DNA of 64,000 nucleotides. Source: JBGAJN01 sp044224905 (GTDB lineage: Bacteria; Verrucomicrobiota; Verrucomicrobiia; Limisphaerales; JBGAJN01). Position 1 is the stretch's first letter, and every line of letters begins with the position of its first letter. Positions 26,336 to 37,200 of this stretch are shown one piece after another. The stretch spans positions 434,001 to 498,000 of the forward strand of contig JBGAJN010000003.1 in NCBI GenBank assembly GCA_044224905.1. The letters are read 5' to 3'. Under the pieces are notes generated by a model that saw nothing but the letters and a program-made list of their open reading frames with translations, searched no databases and was not told where the DNA came from. The translations under genes were made by a program, and so were the position numbers.

Positions 26336-27394
26336 TCAAGGAATCTTCCCCTTGGTCGAAGTCTGAATTCGGCAGAGGTAGTGGTTCGCCGTGATGTAGA
26401 GAACGGAGCCGTATTCGCCCCATGCAACGTTCGCAGTCGGTTCGCCGGTATTCAACGTGCCGAGATGTTTGCCTTCCTTGGAAATAACCAGCACACCGCC
26501 GGGTCCGGTCGCGAAGAGGTTGCCCGCATTGTCCACCTTCATGCCGTCGGGAAGGCCGGGGCGGTCTTTGCTCACCATCGACGTGACGTCAAAGAACACA
26601 CGTCCGTTGGCGATGGTTCCGTCCGGTTGCACATCGTAAGCCATCCACACTGCGTGCTTCGGATCGGACACGGCGACGTACAGAGTTTTTTCATCTGGTG
26701 AAAACGCGATGCCATTCGGGAACGTGAGTTCTTTGGTGAGCAGAGTGACTTCGCCGCTCTTCGAGAGCCGATAGACGCCGCTAAACGGGATTTCTTTATT
26801 CGGATCTTTGTTCTTTCCCTCGAGACCATAAGGCGGGTCGGTGAAATACAGGTCGCCGTTGGATTTATAGACGAGATCGTTTGGACTGTTAAAACGCTTG
26901 CCGTCGAAGCGATCGGCGAGGGTAGTGAATTTGCCGTCGCTTTCCAATCGTGCGATGCGCCGATCGCCGTGCTGGCACAAAACCAAGTGACCTTCCGAAT
27001 CCATCGTAAGCCCGTTCGAGCCGCCTTCACCACCGCGCGAGGCTTCGCCGGTGTAGCCGCTGGGGCGGAGGAATTCCGTGACCCCTTCGCGTTCCTTGAA
27101 CTTGTGCACCGTGTTGCCAGGGACATCCGAGAAGAGGAGAAAGTTGCCACTACGAACCCAGACCGGTCCTTCCGACCACTTGTAACCACTCGCGATGCGA
27201 CGGATTTGCGATCGGATCGGGACGAGTTGATCGAACTGTTTATCGAGGCGTTCGATTTTGCCAATCGATTCGTAGTCCAGAGTGCGAGTTGGCCCTTTGG
27301 TGGTCGTCTTTTTGTCGGCGGCCGATGAAACAACGGCGTTGGCAAGGGTGGAGGCGATCAAGCATCCAAAAAGAAAAACAGTTCGTGAGTTCAT
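26336..27394 (-). CDS. Secreted SMP-30/gluconolactonase-type protein
   Basis: A 352-residue protein with a signal peptide (TVFLFGCLIASTLANAVVSSA). The six-bladed SMP-30 propeller shows its metal-site landmarks: Glu in YKWSEGPVW, Asn in GGSNGLTMD, Asn/Asp in FNSPNDLVY and Asp in GLPDGMKVD. PPYGLEG and FPNGIAFSPDEKTLYVA are typical of the lactonase branch. It probably hydrolyses sugar lactones outside the cytoplasm. ATG 27394 is chosen because the longer frame upstream overlaps the divergent peptidase. It is divergent from the M20 gene and 35 bases upstream of the FN3/toxin-like gene. Confidence 0.88.
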   Translation of the reverse strand: MNSRTVFLFGCLIASTLANAVVSSAADKKTTTKGPTRTLDYESIGKIERLDKQFDQLVPIRSQIRRIASGYKWSEGPVWVRSGNFLLFSDVPGNTVHKFKEREGVTEFLRPSGYTGEASRGGEGGSNGLTMDSEGHLVLCQHGDRRIARLESDGKFTTLADRFDGKRFNSPNDLVYKSNGDLYFTDPPYGLEGKNKDPNKEIPFSGVYRLSKSGEVTLLTKELTFPNGIAFSPDEKTLYVAVSDPKHAVWMAYDVQPDGTIANGRVFFDVTSMVSKDRPGLPDGMKVDNAGNLFATGPGGVLVISKEGKHLGTLNTGEPTANVAWGEYGSVLYITANHYLCRIQTSTKGKIP

Positions 27395-27592
27395 TGCGAG
27401 AGATGAGTTCTTTGGGACGATAGGGTGGCGCGATTTGGCTGTGCAAGCTTTTGGTGCAGGCCACCACGGCAAGCCATTTACTGGCAAAAGTCGGATCACA
27501 GCCGCAGACCGGGGCAGGGCGGAGGCATTTGAGAATCGAACAGATTGCAAAATATCGTGAGACCCGCTATTCCATCGGCGCGATCCCAATCT

Positions 27593-29023
27593 ATGCACCA
27601 CCGCTTCAAACCCATCTCCCGCTTGTCCATCGTAATCGTCATTGGCGTTTTCTCCTGCGCGTCGCGCTGCATGGTTTCCGGCGCCACGGCGACGCCGGAT
27701 TTCGGCACGGCTCACAGCGAATTGGTTCAACTCCTTTCGGGCTTCGTCAAGGTGGATACAAGCAATCCGCCGGGCAACGAGACACGCGGCGCGGAGTATT
27801 TGAAGCAAATCTTGGATCGCGAAGGTATTCCGAGCGAAATCCTCACTCTGGAAAAGAATCGCGGCAATCTGGTGGCGCGGCTCAAAGGCAACGGCAAAAG
27901 GAAACCGCTCTTGTTGATGGGGCACACCGATGTGGTCGGCGTCGAGCGCGAGAAGTGGACCGTGGATCCGTTCGGCGCGGTGATTAAGAACGGCTACCTC
28001 TACGGACGCGGTGCGTCGGACGACAAGGGCATGACCGCAACGTGCCTCGAAGTGTTTCTGCTTCTGCATCGGTTAAAAGTGCCGCTGGATCGCGACGTGA
28101 TTTTCCTCGCCGAGGCGGGTGAAGAGGGGACGACTCACGTGGGTATTGATTTTCTGGTCTCGAAACACTGGGAGAAGATCGCGTGTGAGTTTGCGCTCAA
28201 TGAAGGTGGTCGCATTATTCTGCGGGACGACAAGGTTCACTACGTCTCCGTTTCGACTGCGGAGAAAGTTCCGCGCCCGTTCATCATCTCGGCGAAAGGC
28301 ACCAGCGGGCACGGTTCGCGACCGCGGACGGACAATCCCATTACGCATCTCGCTGCTGCGGTGGCGAAGATTGGCGACTGGCAGGCGCCCACGCGTCTCA
28401 ACGACACGACGCGTAATTTTTTCAACGGACTGGCCAAGATTTCCACGCCGGAGGATGCGTTTTTGTTCACGCACATTGAAGATCCTGCTATCGGTGGTTT
28501 GGTGCGGGACATGATGCGGCAGAAGCACGCCGCTTATTACGCGATCTTGCACACGACCCTCGTTCCAACTTCGCTGAAAGGCGGCTTCCGCATCAACGTG
28601 ATCCCTGGTGACGCCCTCGCGATGATTGACGTTCGCGCCATGCCGGATGAGGACATCGAAAAGCTTGCTGTCGCGCTGCGGAAGTTGATCGATGATCCGC
28701 ATGTCGAAGTCGTCCCGCCGGCGCCCGGCGGCCGGCCGGCGACGGCTCCATCACGGACCGACACGGAGATGTTCGCGGCATTGACGCGCGTCCAGAAAAA
28801 GATGTTCCCGGAAGGGGCCACGCTCCCGACGATGAATCTCGGTGCGACGGACTCTGCCCAATTGAGGGCGAAAGGTGTCCAAGCTTACGGCATCGGACCG
28901 GCGGTTGGTGAGAAGGAGATCACCGGCGTACACGGCAACGATGAACGTATCTCGCTCTCCGGCCTGCGGAAGTTCCTCGAATATCTGTGGGCGGTGACCG
29001 TGGACGTCGCGGCGACGAAGTAG
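27593..29023 (+). CDS. Secreted M20 family metallopeptidase
   Basis: A 476-residue zinc peptidase of the M20/ArgE/CPG2 family. An N-terminal export helix (LSIVIVIGVFSCASRCMVSG) precedes the catalytic domain. Metal and catalytic residues are visible: His111 in MGHTDVV, Asp143 in GASDDKGM, the Glu pair in AEAGEEG, and a late His in GVHGNDERIS. The dimerisation lid lies in the middle (FIISAKGTSGHGSRP). Family members cleave peptides or acyl-amino acids. ATG 27593 is chosen because it opens the signal peptide. Its stop is eight bases from the convergent TetR gene. Confidence 0.9.
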   Translation: MHHRFKPISRLSIVIVIGVFSCASRCMVSGATATPDFGTAHSELVQLLSGFVKVDTSNPPGNETRGAEYLKQILDREGIPSEILTLEKNRGNLVARLKGNGKRKPLLLMGHTDVVGVEREKWTVDPFGAVIKNGYLYGRGASDDKGMTATCLEVFLLLHRLKVPLDRDVIFLAEAGEEGTTHVGIDFLVSKHWEKIACEFALNEGGRIILRDDKVHYVSVSTAEKVPRPFIISAKGTSGHGSRPRTDNPITHLAAAVAKIGDWQAPTRLNDTTRNFFNGLAKISTPEDAFLFTHIEDPAIGGLVRDMMRQKHAAYYAILHTTLVPTSLKGGFRINVIPGDALAMIDVRAMPDEDIEKLAVALRKLIDDPHVEVVPPAPGGRPATAPSRTDTEMFAALTRVQKKMFPEGATLPTMNLGATDSAQLRAKGVQAYGIGPAVGEKEITGVHGNDERISLSGLRKFLEYLWAVTVDVAATK

Positions 29024-29031
29024 GCGCGGGC

Positions 29032-29673
29032 TCAGCGACGGGTCGGAGTCGACTTCTTGGCAGCGCCACTAGTCGAAGTGTCGATCGCGAATCCCGCGAG
29101 GATTGAACGAACAACTTTTTGCGCACGTGTTCCCGTGTCTTCTTTGATCGCGGTGGGAATCATCAACGGGTGCAGGAATAGCGCTGTCGCGTCTTCCAGC
29201 ACGACGGCGGCTTCATTGGGATCGATCGCCGCGAATTCCCGGTTCGCAATGCCTTCGCGGAAGATCCGCTCGAAAACGTGCAAAATTTTCTCACGCCGTT
29301 TGGCGATGGCATCGGGTCGTGCTTCGGCAAGCCGCCGGTAGGATTCGAACACTGCCGCGTCTTCCAGAAACTTCTCGCGCCGTTTGCGGTGAACTTCGAT
29401 CACAACCGCCTCTAACCGTTGCGCCGCGGTTCCCGGACGATTGGCAATGCTCTCCACGAACTCCTCCACGAGCAACATCCACTCGTCGATGATGGCGTCG
29501 AGGATCTCAGTCTTGTTGCGAAAGTAGCGGTAGACGTTGGCGTGGGACATGCCGAGCGCGCGGGCGATGTCGACGATCGCCAAATTGTCCTGACCGTGGC
29601 GACGCAAAAGGATCTTCGCCGTGTTGAAGATCAAATCACGCGCCGCGCCTTTGAATGTCTTTCTTTTTTTCAC
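29032..29673 (-). CDS. TetR/AcrR family repressor of the RND efflux operon
   Basis: A 213-residue regulator from GTG 29673. The N-terminal helix-turn-helix (LAIVDIARALGMSHANVYRYFRNKTEIL) is standard for TetR proteins. The C-terminal ligand domain has DAAVFESYRRLAEA and DATALFLHPLMIP. The last 20 residues are basic. It is transcribed away from the efflux genes, and a perfect palindrome sits in the 173-base gap inside a candidate promoter. Likely role: repression of the pump until an effector binds. Confidence 0.88.
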   Translation of the reverse strand: MKKRKTFKGAARDLIFNTAKILLRRHGQDNLAIVDIARALGMSHANVYRYFRNKTEILDAIIDEWMLLVEEFVESIANRPGTAAQRLEAVVIEVHRKRREKFLEDAAVFESYRRLAEARPDAIAKRREKILHVFERIFREGIANREFAAIDPNEAAVVLEDATALFLHPLMIPTAIKEDTGTRAQKVVRSILAGFAIDTSTSGAAKKSTPTRR

Positions 29674-29692
29674 GCCAAACCGAGTTTGCTGG

Positions 29693-29720
29693 TTGACGGG
29701 GGGAATATGTTACATATTTT
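29693..29720 (+). promoter_or_regulatory. Candidate promoter of the RND efflux operon
   Basis: TTGACG (29693-29698) and TATTTT (29715-29720) are spaced by 16 bases and point toward the efflux genes. The palindrome at 29704-29718 fills the spacer and touches the -10. Assigned by eye. Confidence 0.45.
29704..29718. promoter_or_regulatory. 15-bp palindrome, probable TetR operator
   Basis: AATATGT-T-ACATATT is a perfect 7-bp dyad with one central base. It lies 31 bases from the TetR start codon, between the elements of the candidate efflux promoter. Length and position fit an operator for the neighbouring repressor; binding is inferred. Confidence 0.55.
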
Positions 29721-29846
29721 GAAAGTTGTCACTTCTTAGCGGTTTGAATTAATCGGCGCGAACCCATCTCCAATGTGTTGCAAGACGAACAACTCCCTCG
29801 AACCGCTGCGTTGCCGCGGGGCAACGGAGAACCCGATACCAGAACC

Positions 29847-31064
29847 ATGACGCGCCCTTCAATCGCAACGGAACCACCCAGGAAATCGAAATCCGGATGG
29901 ATTGTCGGGATCATTTTGCTCGCGCTGATTGCTGGCGCTGTCACCTGGTACTATCGTTCGCGAGGAGTCTCCGCTCCGGAGAAGGGAGCGGAGAAAAAAG
30001 GAGCTGGCGCAGGTAGAGGAGCGCAGGGGCCAGTGCCGGTCGTTGCGGGGACTGTGGCGCAGAAGGATGTCCCGATTTACCTCGATGGGCTCGGGACCGT
30101 TCAGGCCTTCAACACGGTGACGATCCGCGTTCGCGTCGATGGGCAATTGGAGAAGGTGGCTTTCACCGAAGGACAGGATGTGCGCGCGGGCGATCTGCTC
30201 GCAAAGATTGATCCCGCCCCTTTTCTAGCGCAATTGGAACAAGCTGAAGCAAAGAAAGCGCAGGACGAGGCGCAAGCGGCCAACGCTCGAGTGCAAGTGG
30301 CCCGCAACGCGGCATTGCTTGAACAAAAGATTCTCGCACAGCAGGACTACGACGCGCAGAAAACTTTGGCGGACCAATTCGAGGCCGCAGTGAAAGCGGA
30401 TCAAGCCGCGATCGACAGCGCCAAAGTTCAACTCGCTTACACGACCATCACGTCACCGATCGACGGGCGCACGGGTATTCGCACCGTGGATCAAGGGAAC
30501 ATCGTTCGCGCCAATGACGCGACTGGTTTGGTGACGATCACTCAGCTGCGGCCAATCACTGTGGTGTTCACGTTGCCCGAACAGACGTTGAACGAGATTC
30601 ACAAACAGATGGCCTCGGGGGAGCTGTCGGTGCTCGCCATGGATCGCGACAACAAAACGGTCCTCGGCGAGGGCAAACTCGCCGTAATCGATAACCAAAT
30701 CGATACGACCACGGGCACGATCAAATTGAAGGCCACGTTTCCCAATCAAGACTTGCGACTCTGGCCCGGACAATTCGTCAACTCGCGCTTGCTTCTGACC
30801 ACGCGCAAGGGCGGCGTTGTTGTCCCGATGTCGGTGATTCAGCGCGGTCCGGAAGGTCCGTTTGCGTTCGTCATCAAGGATGACTTATCCGTGGAAGTTC
30901 GGCCCTTGAAGCTCGGCCAAACTGAAGCGGGGCAGGCATTGATTGAAGAAGGCTTGCGTCCGGGCGAACGCGTCGTTGTGCAAGGCCAGTATCGCCTGCA
31001 AGCCGGCTCACGCGTGAAGCCGGGCCAATCGGCGAAACCCTCGGACGACGAATCGGCCCCTTAA
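29847..31064 (+). CDS. RND efflux periplasmic adaptor, MdtA-like
   Basis: A 405-residue membrane fusion protein. One N-terminal membrane helix (WIVGIILLALIAGAVTWYY) is followed by the lipoyl half (GTVQAFNTVTIRVRVDGQLEKVAF), a long helical hairpin (LEQAEAKKAQDEAQAANARVQ), the second lipoyl half (LAYTTITSPIDGRTGIRTVD) and beta-barrel and proximal domains. The Val/Gly pattern and DQGNIVRANDATGLVTI fit the MdtA/AcrA family. ATG 29847 is preferred over GTG 29775 because it directly precedes the anchor. It bridges the two permeases downstream to an outer-membrane channel not encoded here. Confidence 0.9.
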   Translation: MTRPSIATEPPRKSKSGWIVGIILLALIAGAVTWYYRSRGVSAPEKGAEKKGAGAGRGAQGPVPVVAGTVAQKDVPIYLDGLGTVQAFNTVTIRVRVDGQLEKVAFTEGQDVRAGDLLAKIDPAPFLAQLEQAEAKKAQDEAQAANARVQVARNAALLEQKILAQQDYDAQKTLADQFEAAVKADQAAIDSAKVQLAYTTITSPIDGRTGIRTVDQGNIVRANDATGLVTITQLRPITVVFTLPEQTLNEIHKQMASGELSVLAMDRDNKTVLGEGKLAVIDNQIDTTTGTIKLKATFPNQDLRLWPGQFVNSRLLLTTRKGGVVVPMSVIQRGPEGPFAFVIKDDLSVEVRPLKLGQTEAGQALIEEGLRPGERVVVQGQYRLQAGSRVKPGQSAKPSDDESAP

Positions 31065-31075
31065 ACACCAAGCTC

Positions 31076-34000
31076 GTGAACATCTCCGAGCCATTCATCC
31101 GGCGCCCGGTCGCCACGTCGCTGCTCATGGTGGGCGTGGTGCTGTTGGGCATGCTGGGTTACTACCTCCTCCCAATCTCCGCGCTGCCGCCGGTGGATTT
31201 CCCGACAATCCAAGTCACGGCGCAATATCCTGGAGCGAGTCCCGATGTGATGGGTTCGTCCGTCACGACGCCGCTCGAACGTCAGTTCGGGCAGATCAGC
31301 GGCTTGGCGATGATGTCGTCCGTGAGTTCGTTCGGGAACACGGCGATCACGCTGCAGTTCAATCTCGACCGCGACATCGATTCGGCCGCGCAAGACGTGC
31401 AAGCGGCGATCAACGCTGCCAACGGCGTTTTGCCGAAGGCGATGCCGAATCCGCCCACCTACAGCAAGGTCAACCCCGCGGACACGCCGATTCTCACGCT
31501 GCAAATCACCTCCGAAACGTTGCCGCTCGAAAAGGTAAACGATCTCGCGGACACGGTGCTGGCGCAAAAACTGAGCGAAGTTTCCGGCGTAGGCCTCGTG
31601 ACCATTGAAGGCAACCAAAAGCCCGCCGTGCGCGTGCGTGTGAATCCAGCGGCGCTCGCGGCGCTCGGCGTGAGCATGGAAGACATTCGCGTGGCTCTGG
31701 TGCAGAACAACGTCAACGCGCCGAAAGGGAGCTTCGACGGAAAACTTCAGGCGTATGCCATCGGCGTGAACGACCAGATTTATTCCGCGGCGGAATTTCG
31801 CAAGGTCATCATCGCGTACAAGAATGGTTCGCCGATCCGCCTTGGTGACATCGGCGAAGTCGTGGACAACGTGGAAAATGTGCGCTTGGCCGGTTGGGTT
31901 AACGACAAGCCCGCTGTGATCCTCGACATTCAACGACAGCCAGGAGCGAACATCATCGAGACCGCCGATCGCGTGAAGGCGTTGCTGCCGAAACTGCGCT
32001 CGGCAATTCCGCCGAGCGTTACGGTTAACATTCTGACCGATCGCACTGAGACGATTCGCGCGTCAGTGGCCGACGTTCAATTCACGATGTTGATGACCGT
32101 GGCGTTGGTCGTGATGGTGATCTTTGTTTTTCTACGCAAGTTCTGGGCAACAGTTATTCCCAGCATCGCGCTGCCGCTGGCGGTGTTGGGGACGTTCAGT
32201 GTGATGAAGTTGGCGGGCTTCAGCCTCGACAACCTCTCGCTGATGGCGCTGACGATTTCGACCGGGTTCGTTGTCGATGACGCGATCGTGATGATCGAAA
32301 ACATCGTGCGCTACATCGAAGCCGGCGATCCTCCGATGGAAGCCGCGCTGAAAGGGGCGAAGCAGATTGGCTTCACGGTCATCTCGTTGAGCGTGTCGCT
32401 CATCGCGGTTTTCATTCCGCTAATTTTCATGACGGGAATCGTGGGCCGTTTGTTCCGCGAGTTTGCGATCACGTTGAGTGTGGCCGTCGTTGTTTCGGCC
32501 GTCGTCTCGCTGACGCTCACGCCAATGATGTGCGCGCGTTTGTTGCGGCCGGAAAAGGAGAGCAAACATGGACGATTCTACAACGCGACGGAGCGGATGT
32601 TCGAGGCGATGCTAAAATTCTACGAACGCGGCCTGCAATGGGTCCTGCGCCATCAACCGTTCACCTTGGGCGTCGCGGCGCTGACGTTGGTCGCCACCAT
32701 TTGGCTCTACATCATTGTGCCGAAGGGCCTGCTGCCGCAGCAGGACACGGGCTTGATCATCGGGGTCACCGACTCCGCGCAGTCGATCTCTTATCGAGCG
32801 ATGGTCGAGCGGCAGCGGCGCGTCGCCGAAATTGTGCGCAAGGATCCCGACGTAGTGAGCGTAGCATCGTTCGTCGGCGCTGGATCGGTGAACGCGACCG
32901 TGAATACCGGTCGGCTCTACATTAACCTCAAGCCGCGAGATCATCGCAAGGCAAGCGCAACGGATGTGATCGAGCGCCTGCGCGAGGCGACGAAGGATGA
33001 GCACGGGATATCGCTCTTCATGCAAGCAGTGCAGGACGTACAAATCGACAGTCGCGTCAGCCGCACGCAGTATCAGTATACGTTGCAGGACGCCGACGAA
33101 GCGGAGCTCAACGAATGGGCGCCAAAGTTGTTGAACCGCCTTCGCGACCTGCCGGAACTCGCTGACGTCGCGACCGATCAACAAACCGGCGGACTGCAGA
33201 TTCACATCAACGTCGACCGTGACAAGGCGTCGCGTTTCAACATCCTGCCGCAAGCAATCGACGACACGCTCTACGATGCGTTCGGACAGCGCCAGGTCTC
33301 GACCATTTTCACTCAGCTCAACCAGTATCGTGTGATTCTCGAAGCGGAGCCTCGGTTTCAACTCGCTCCAGAATCTCTCGACAAGATTTACGTGAAGTCG
33401 ACCACTGGTCAGATGGTGCCGTTGAGTACGTTCAGCACAGTGCAAACGCGGACGGCCCCACTCGCGTTGATCCATCAGGGACAGTTTCCGGCGGTGACGT
33501 TGTCATTCAATTTGCGAACAGGCAGTTCACTTGGCCACGCGGTGAATGCGATTCAAAAAGCCGAAAAGGAAATCAAGCTGCCCGAGACGGTGGTCACCAC
33601 GTTCTCCGGCAGCGCGGCCGAATTCCGCGCATCGTTGAAGAGTGAACCGTTCCTCATCCTCGCCGCCATCGTGGTGATCTACATCGTGCTCGGCGTGCTT
33701 TACGAGAGTTACATTCATCCGATCACGATTCTCTCAAGCCTGCCGTCGGCGGGCGTGGGCGCATTGCTCGCGCTGCTGATCTGCCGCACCGACATGTCGA
33801 TGATCGCTTTGATCGGTATCATCCTGCTGATCGGCATCGTGAAGAAGAACGCGATCATGATGATTGACTTCGCACTCGAAGCGGAACGCGTCGAAGGATT
33901 GCCGCCGGAAAAATCCATTTATCAAGCATGCTTGCTGCGCTTCCGCCCGATCATGATGACGACGATGGCGGCGTTGCTGGGCGCTTTGCCGCTGGCGCTG

Positions 34001-34207
34001 GAGCAGGGGACTGGCTCGGAGCTGCGTCGGCCTCTGGGCATCTCGATCGTCGGTGGTTTGTTGGTTTCGCAATTTCTGACGCTATACACTACGCCGGTAA
34101 TTTATCTCTACATGGACCGGCTCGGTCTTCGCGTGCGTCGTTGGCGCAATTCGAAATCGGCTGGCGCGCCGGCGGCGACGCCTGAACCTGGAGCTTCGAT
34201 GCCATGA
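31076..34207 (+). CDS. RND efflux permease, MdtB-like
   Basis: A 1043-residue inner-membrane drug/proton antiporter with the full RND layout: helix 1 (SLLMVGVVLLGMLGYYLLPI), a large periplasmic loop, helices 2-6, a second loop and helices 8-12. Hallmarks are FIRRPVATSLLM at the start, the proton-relay segment GFVVDDAIVMIENI in helix 4, and GIVKKNAIMMIDFALEAER in helix 10. The start is GTG 31076, 11 bases after the adaptor. It overlaps the second permease by four bases. In MdtABC the two different permeases form a mixed trimer. Confidence 0.93.
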   Translation: MNISEPFIRRPVATSLLMVGVVLLGMLGYYLLPISALPPVDFPTIQVTAQYPGASPDVMGSSVTTPLERQFGQISGLAMMSSVSSFGNTAITLQFNLDRDIDSAAQDVQAAINAANGVLPKAMPNPPTYSKVNPADTPILTLQITSETLPLEKVNDLADTVLAQKLSEVSGVGLVTIEGNQKPAVRVRVNPAALAALGVSMEDIRVALVQNNVNAPKGSFDGKLQAYAIGVNDQIYSAAEFRKVIIAYKNGSPIRLGDIGEVVDNVENVRLAGWVNDKPAVILDIQRQPGANIIETADRVKALLPKLRSAIPPSVTVNILTDRTETIRASVADVQFTMLMTVALVVMVIFVFLRKFWATVIPSIALPLAVLGTFSVMKLAGFSLDNLSLMALTISTGFVVDDAIVMIENIVRYIEAGDPPMEAALKGAKQIGFTVISLSVSLIAVFIPLIFMTGIVGRLFREFAITLSVAVVVSAVVSLTLTPMMCARLLRPEKESKHGRFYNATERMFEAMLKFYERGLQWVLRHQPFTLGVAALTLVATIWLYIIVPKGLLPQQDTGLIIGVTDSAQSISYRAMVERQRRVAEIVRKDPDVVSVASFVGAGSVNATVNTGRLYINLKPRDHRKASATDVIERLREATKDEHGISLFMQAVQDVQIDSRVSRTQYQYTLQDADEAELNEWAPKLLNRLRDLPELADVATDQQTGGLQIHINVDRDKASRFNILPQAIDDTLYDAFGQRQVSTIFTQLNQYRVILEAEPRFQLAPESLDKIYVKSTTGQMVPLSTFSTVQTRTAPLALIHQGQFPAVTLSFNLRTGSSLGHAVNAIQKAEKEIKLPETVVTTFSGSAAEFRASLKSEPFLILAAIVVIYIVLGVLYESYIHPITILSSLPSAGVGALLALLICRTDMSMIALIGIILLIGIVKKNAIMMIDFALEAERVEGLPPEKSIYQACLLRFRPIMMTTMAALLGALPLALEQGTGSELRRPLGISIVGGLLVSQFLTLYTTPVIYLYMDRLGLRVRRWRNSKSAGAPAATPEPGASMP

Positions 34208-37200
34208 ACGTCTCCGAGCCATTCATTCGACGACCGGTGGGCACGTCGTTGCTGGCGATCGGCTTGTTCATTCTCGGAATCGTAGCGTACAGTTTTTTGC
34301 CAGTGGCGCCCGTGCCGCGGGTCGATTTCCCGATGATCATGGTCACGGCGACATTGCCCGGCGCTGACCCGGCGACCACGGCTTCATCGGTCGCAGCACC
34401 ACTGGAGCGGCGCTTAGGGCAAATCTCCGGTGTGACGGAGATGACGTCGATCAGCACGTTGGGGAGTTCCAGCATCACCTTGCAATTCGATCTAAGCCGC
34501 AAGGTGAATGACGCGGCTCGCGATGTGCAGGCCGCGATCAATGCGGCGACGGCTGACTTGCCCGCGAACCTTCCCTCGCCACCCACTTACCGAAAAATCA
34601 ATCCCGCCGACACGCCGATTATGGTGCTGGCGTTGACCTCGGATACGCTGGCGGGCTCGACAGTTTACGAATACGCCGACAACATCATCGGTCAGCGTTT
34701 GAGCGAACTCGAGGGCATCAGCCAGGTCGTCATCAACGGCGCGGAAAAGTCCGCGGTGCGGGTGCAAGTGGATCCCTCAGCGTTGGCGTCCATGGGGCTG
34801 AGCCTCGAAGACGTGCGTTCGATGATTGGACAAGTGAACGTGAATTCGCCGAAGGGAAGTTTCGAAGGCCCCGACTCCTCCTACACGATCACGAGCAACG
34901 ACCAACTGAACGAAGCGGCGGATTATAAGAACTTGATTCTCACCCAGCGCAAAGGCGTGCCGATCAAGTTGGACGCGGTTGCGCGCGTGCTGGACGGCGT
35001 GGAGAATGGTCGCCAAGCAGGTTGGTTTGGCACCCGACGCGCGGTGCTGCTGATCATTTACAAGCAGCCGGACGCGAACGTCATCGAGACCGTCGATCGC
35101 ATTCACGCCGTGCTGCCGCAGTTGGAACGGTGGCTTCCGCCGACGGTGAAGATTTCACAGGTGAGCGATCGTACCACGACGATCCGCGCATCGCTCGAAG
35201 AAGTGCAGTTCTCGCTGATCTTGAGCATCAGCCTTGTGGTGATGGTCGTGTTCCTATTCCTGCGGAGATTTTGGCCAACTTTCATTGCGTGCGTGACCGT
35301 ACCGCTCGCCATCGCGGGAACGCTGGGTGGGATGTATCTGTGCGATTACACGCTCGATAATCTTTCGCTGATGGCGATCACGATCTCGGTCGGATTCGTC
35401 GTCGATGACGCGATCGTGGTCATCGAAAACGTCTATCGCTTCAGCGAACAAGGCGATAGCACGTTGCAGGCAGCTTTGAAGGGCGCGCGACAAATCGGGT
35501 TCACGGTGATCTCCATGAGTACGTCACTGATCGCTGTTTTTATCCCGCTGCTGTTCATGGGCGGTTTGATCGGGCGCTTGTTCCATGAATTCGCCGTGAC
35601 GCTGAGTCTCGCCATTCTGGTTTCCGGAGTGATCTCGTTGACGCTGACGCCGATGATGTGCTCGCGTTTCCTGAAGCCCGAGTCGGAATACAAAGATCGT
35701 AGCGTCGTCTACCGAGGGTGTGAGAACGCATTCAATTGGTTGCTCGCAACCTACGAATCAGGCCTCAAATGGGTGCTGCGGCATCAGGGCTTCACGTTGT
35801 TTGTCGCGCTGCTCACCGCGGTGGCGACGGTCTGGCTTTACACCGAAGTGCCGAAAGGATTTTTTCCGCAACAAGACACCGGCGTGATGTTCGGAACGAC
35901 CGAAGCGGCGCAGGACATTTCGTTTCAGGCGATGGCCAAGCTTCAGGATAAAGTCGCGCGTGTCGTTCTTGATGATCCTGCGGTGCTCACGCTTGGTTCG
36001 TTCATCGGAGCAAGTTCGGGTAGTTCCACCGTGAACAATGGGCGCATGTTCATCACGTTGAAGCCGCTCAGTGAACGCAAAGTCAGCGCGGACGCGGTCA
36101 TCAATCGCCTTCGAAAAAAACTCTCCGAGATCGGTGGAATCACGTTGTTCCTCCAATCCGCGCAGGACATCCGTGTCGGCGGCCGATTCGGGAAAGCGCA
36201 GTTTCAGTATGCGTTGCAAGCGGCGGACTTGAACGACCTCAACGAATGGACTCCGAAGCTGGTGGAGAAGTTGCGCTCGTTTCCGCAACTCCGCGACGTC
36301 AGCAGCGACCAGCAGACGCGCGGGCTCAAAGCGAATGTCGTCGTTGATCGCGACGCGGCTTCGCGGCTGGGCGTGTCACCCATCGCCATCGACAACACGC
36401 TCTACGACGCTTTCGGGCAACGACAGGTTTCCACGATCTACAAGCGCTACAATCAGCATCACGTGGTGCTCGAAGTGGATCCGAAATATCAGCTCGATCC
36501 CGCGTCGCTGCAAAAGATTTACGTGCGCGCCAACAATGGAAATCTCATCCCGCTTTCCAGCGTGGCAAAATTCCAAATGGTCAACGCTTCGTTGTCCGTG
36601 AATCACCAGGGGCAGTTCCCGGCGGTCACGGTTTCCTTCAACCTTGCTCCGGGCGTCGCGCTCGGTGATGCGACGGATCTCGTTCATAAGGCCGCGGAAG
36701 AGCTTCACATCCCGGGGCGCATCCAAGGGAGCTTTCAGGGAACCGCGCAGGTGTTCCAATCATCGTTGTCGAACATGCCGTTGCTGATTGCGGCGGCGCT
36801 GCTCGCCGTTTACGTCGTGCTGGGGATGCTTTACGAGAGTCTCATTCATCCAATTACGATTCTTTCGACGCTGCCATCGGCCGGCGTGGGCGCTTTGCTC
36901 GCGTTGATGGTCACGGGCTTTGATCTCTCGTTGGTGTCCTTCATTGGAATCATTCTGTTGATGGGCATCGTGAAGAAGAACGCGATCATGATGATCGACT
37001 TTGCGCTCGAAGCGGAGCGTCACGAAGGGCTCTCGCCTGAGGAAGCGATCTACAAGGCCTGCGTGATCCGCTTCCGACCGATCATGATGACGACGATGGC
37101 GGCTTTACTTGGCGCCGTGCCGTTGGCGGTAGGGTGGGGAACAGGTTCGGAACTGCGTCGGCCGCTGGGCATCGCCGTCGTCGGCGGCTTGATCGTTTCG

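Noticed and set aside
26336..28069. Extension of the SMP-30 frame to 28069
   Set aside because: The added part overlaps the M20 peptidase and has no family match; a signal peptide starts at 27394.
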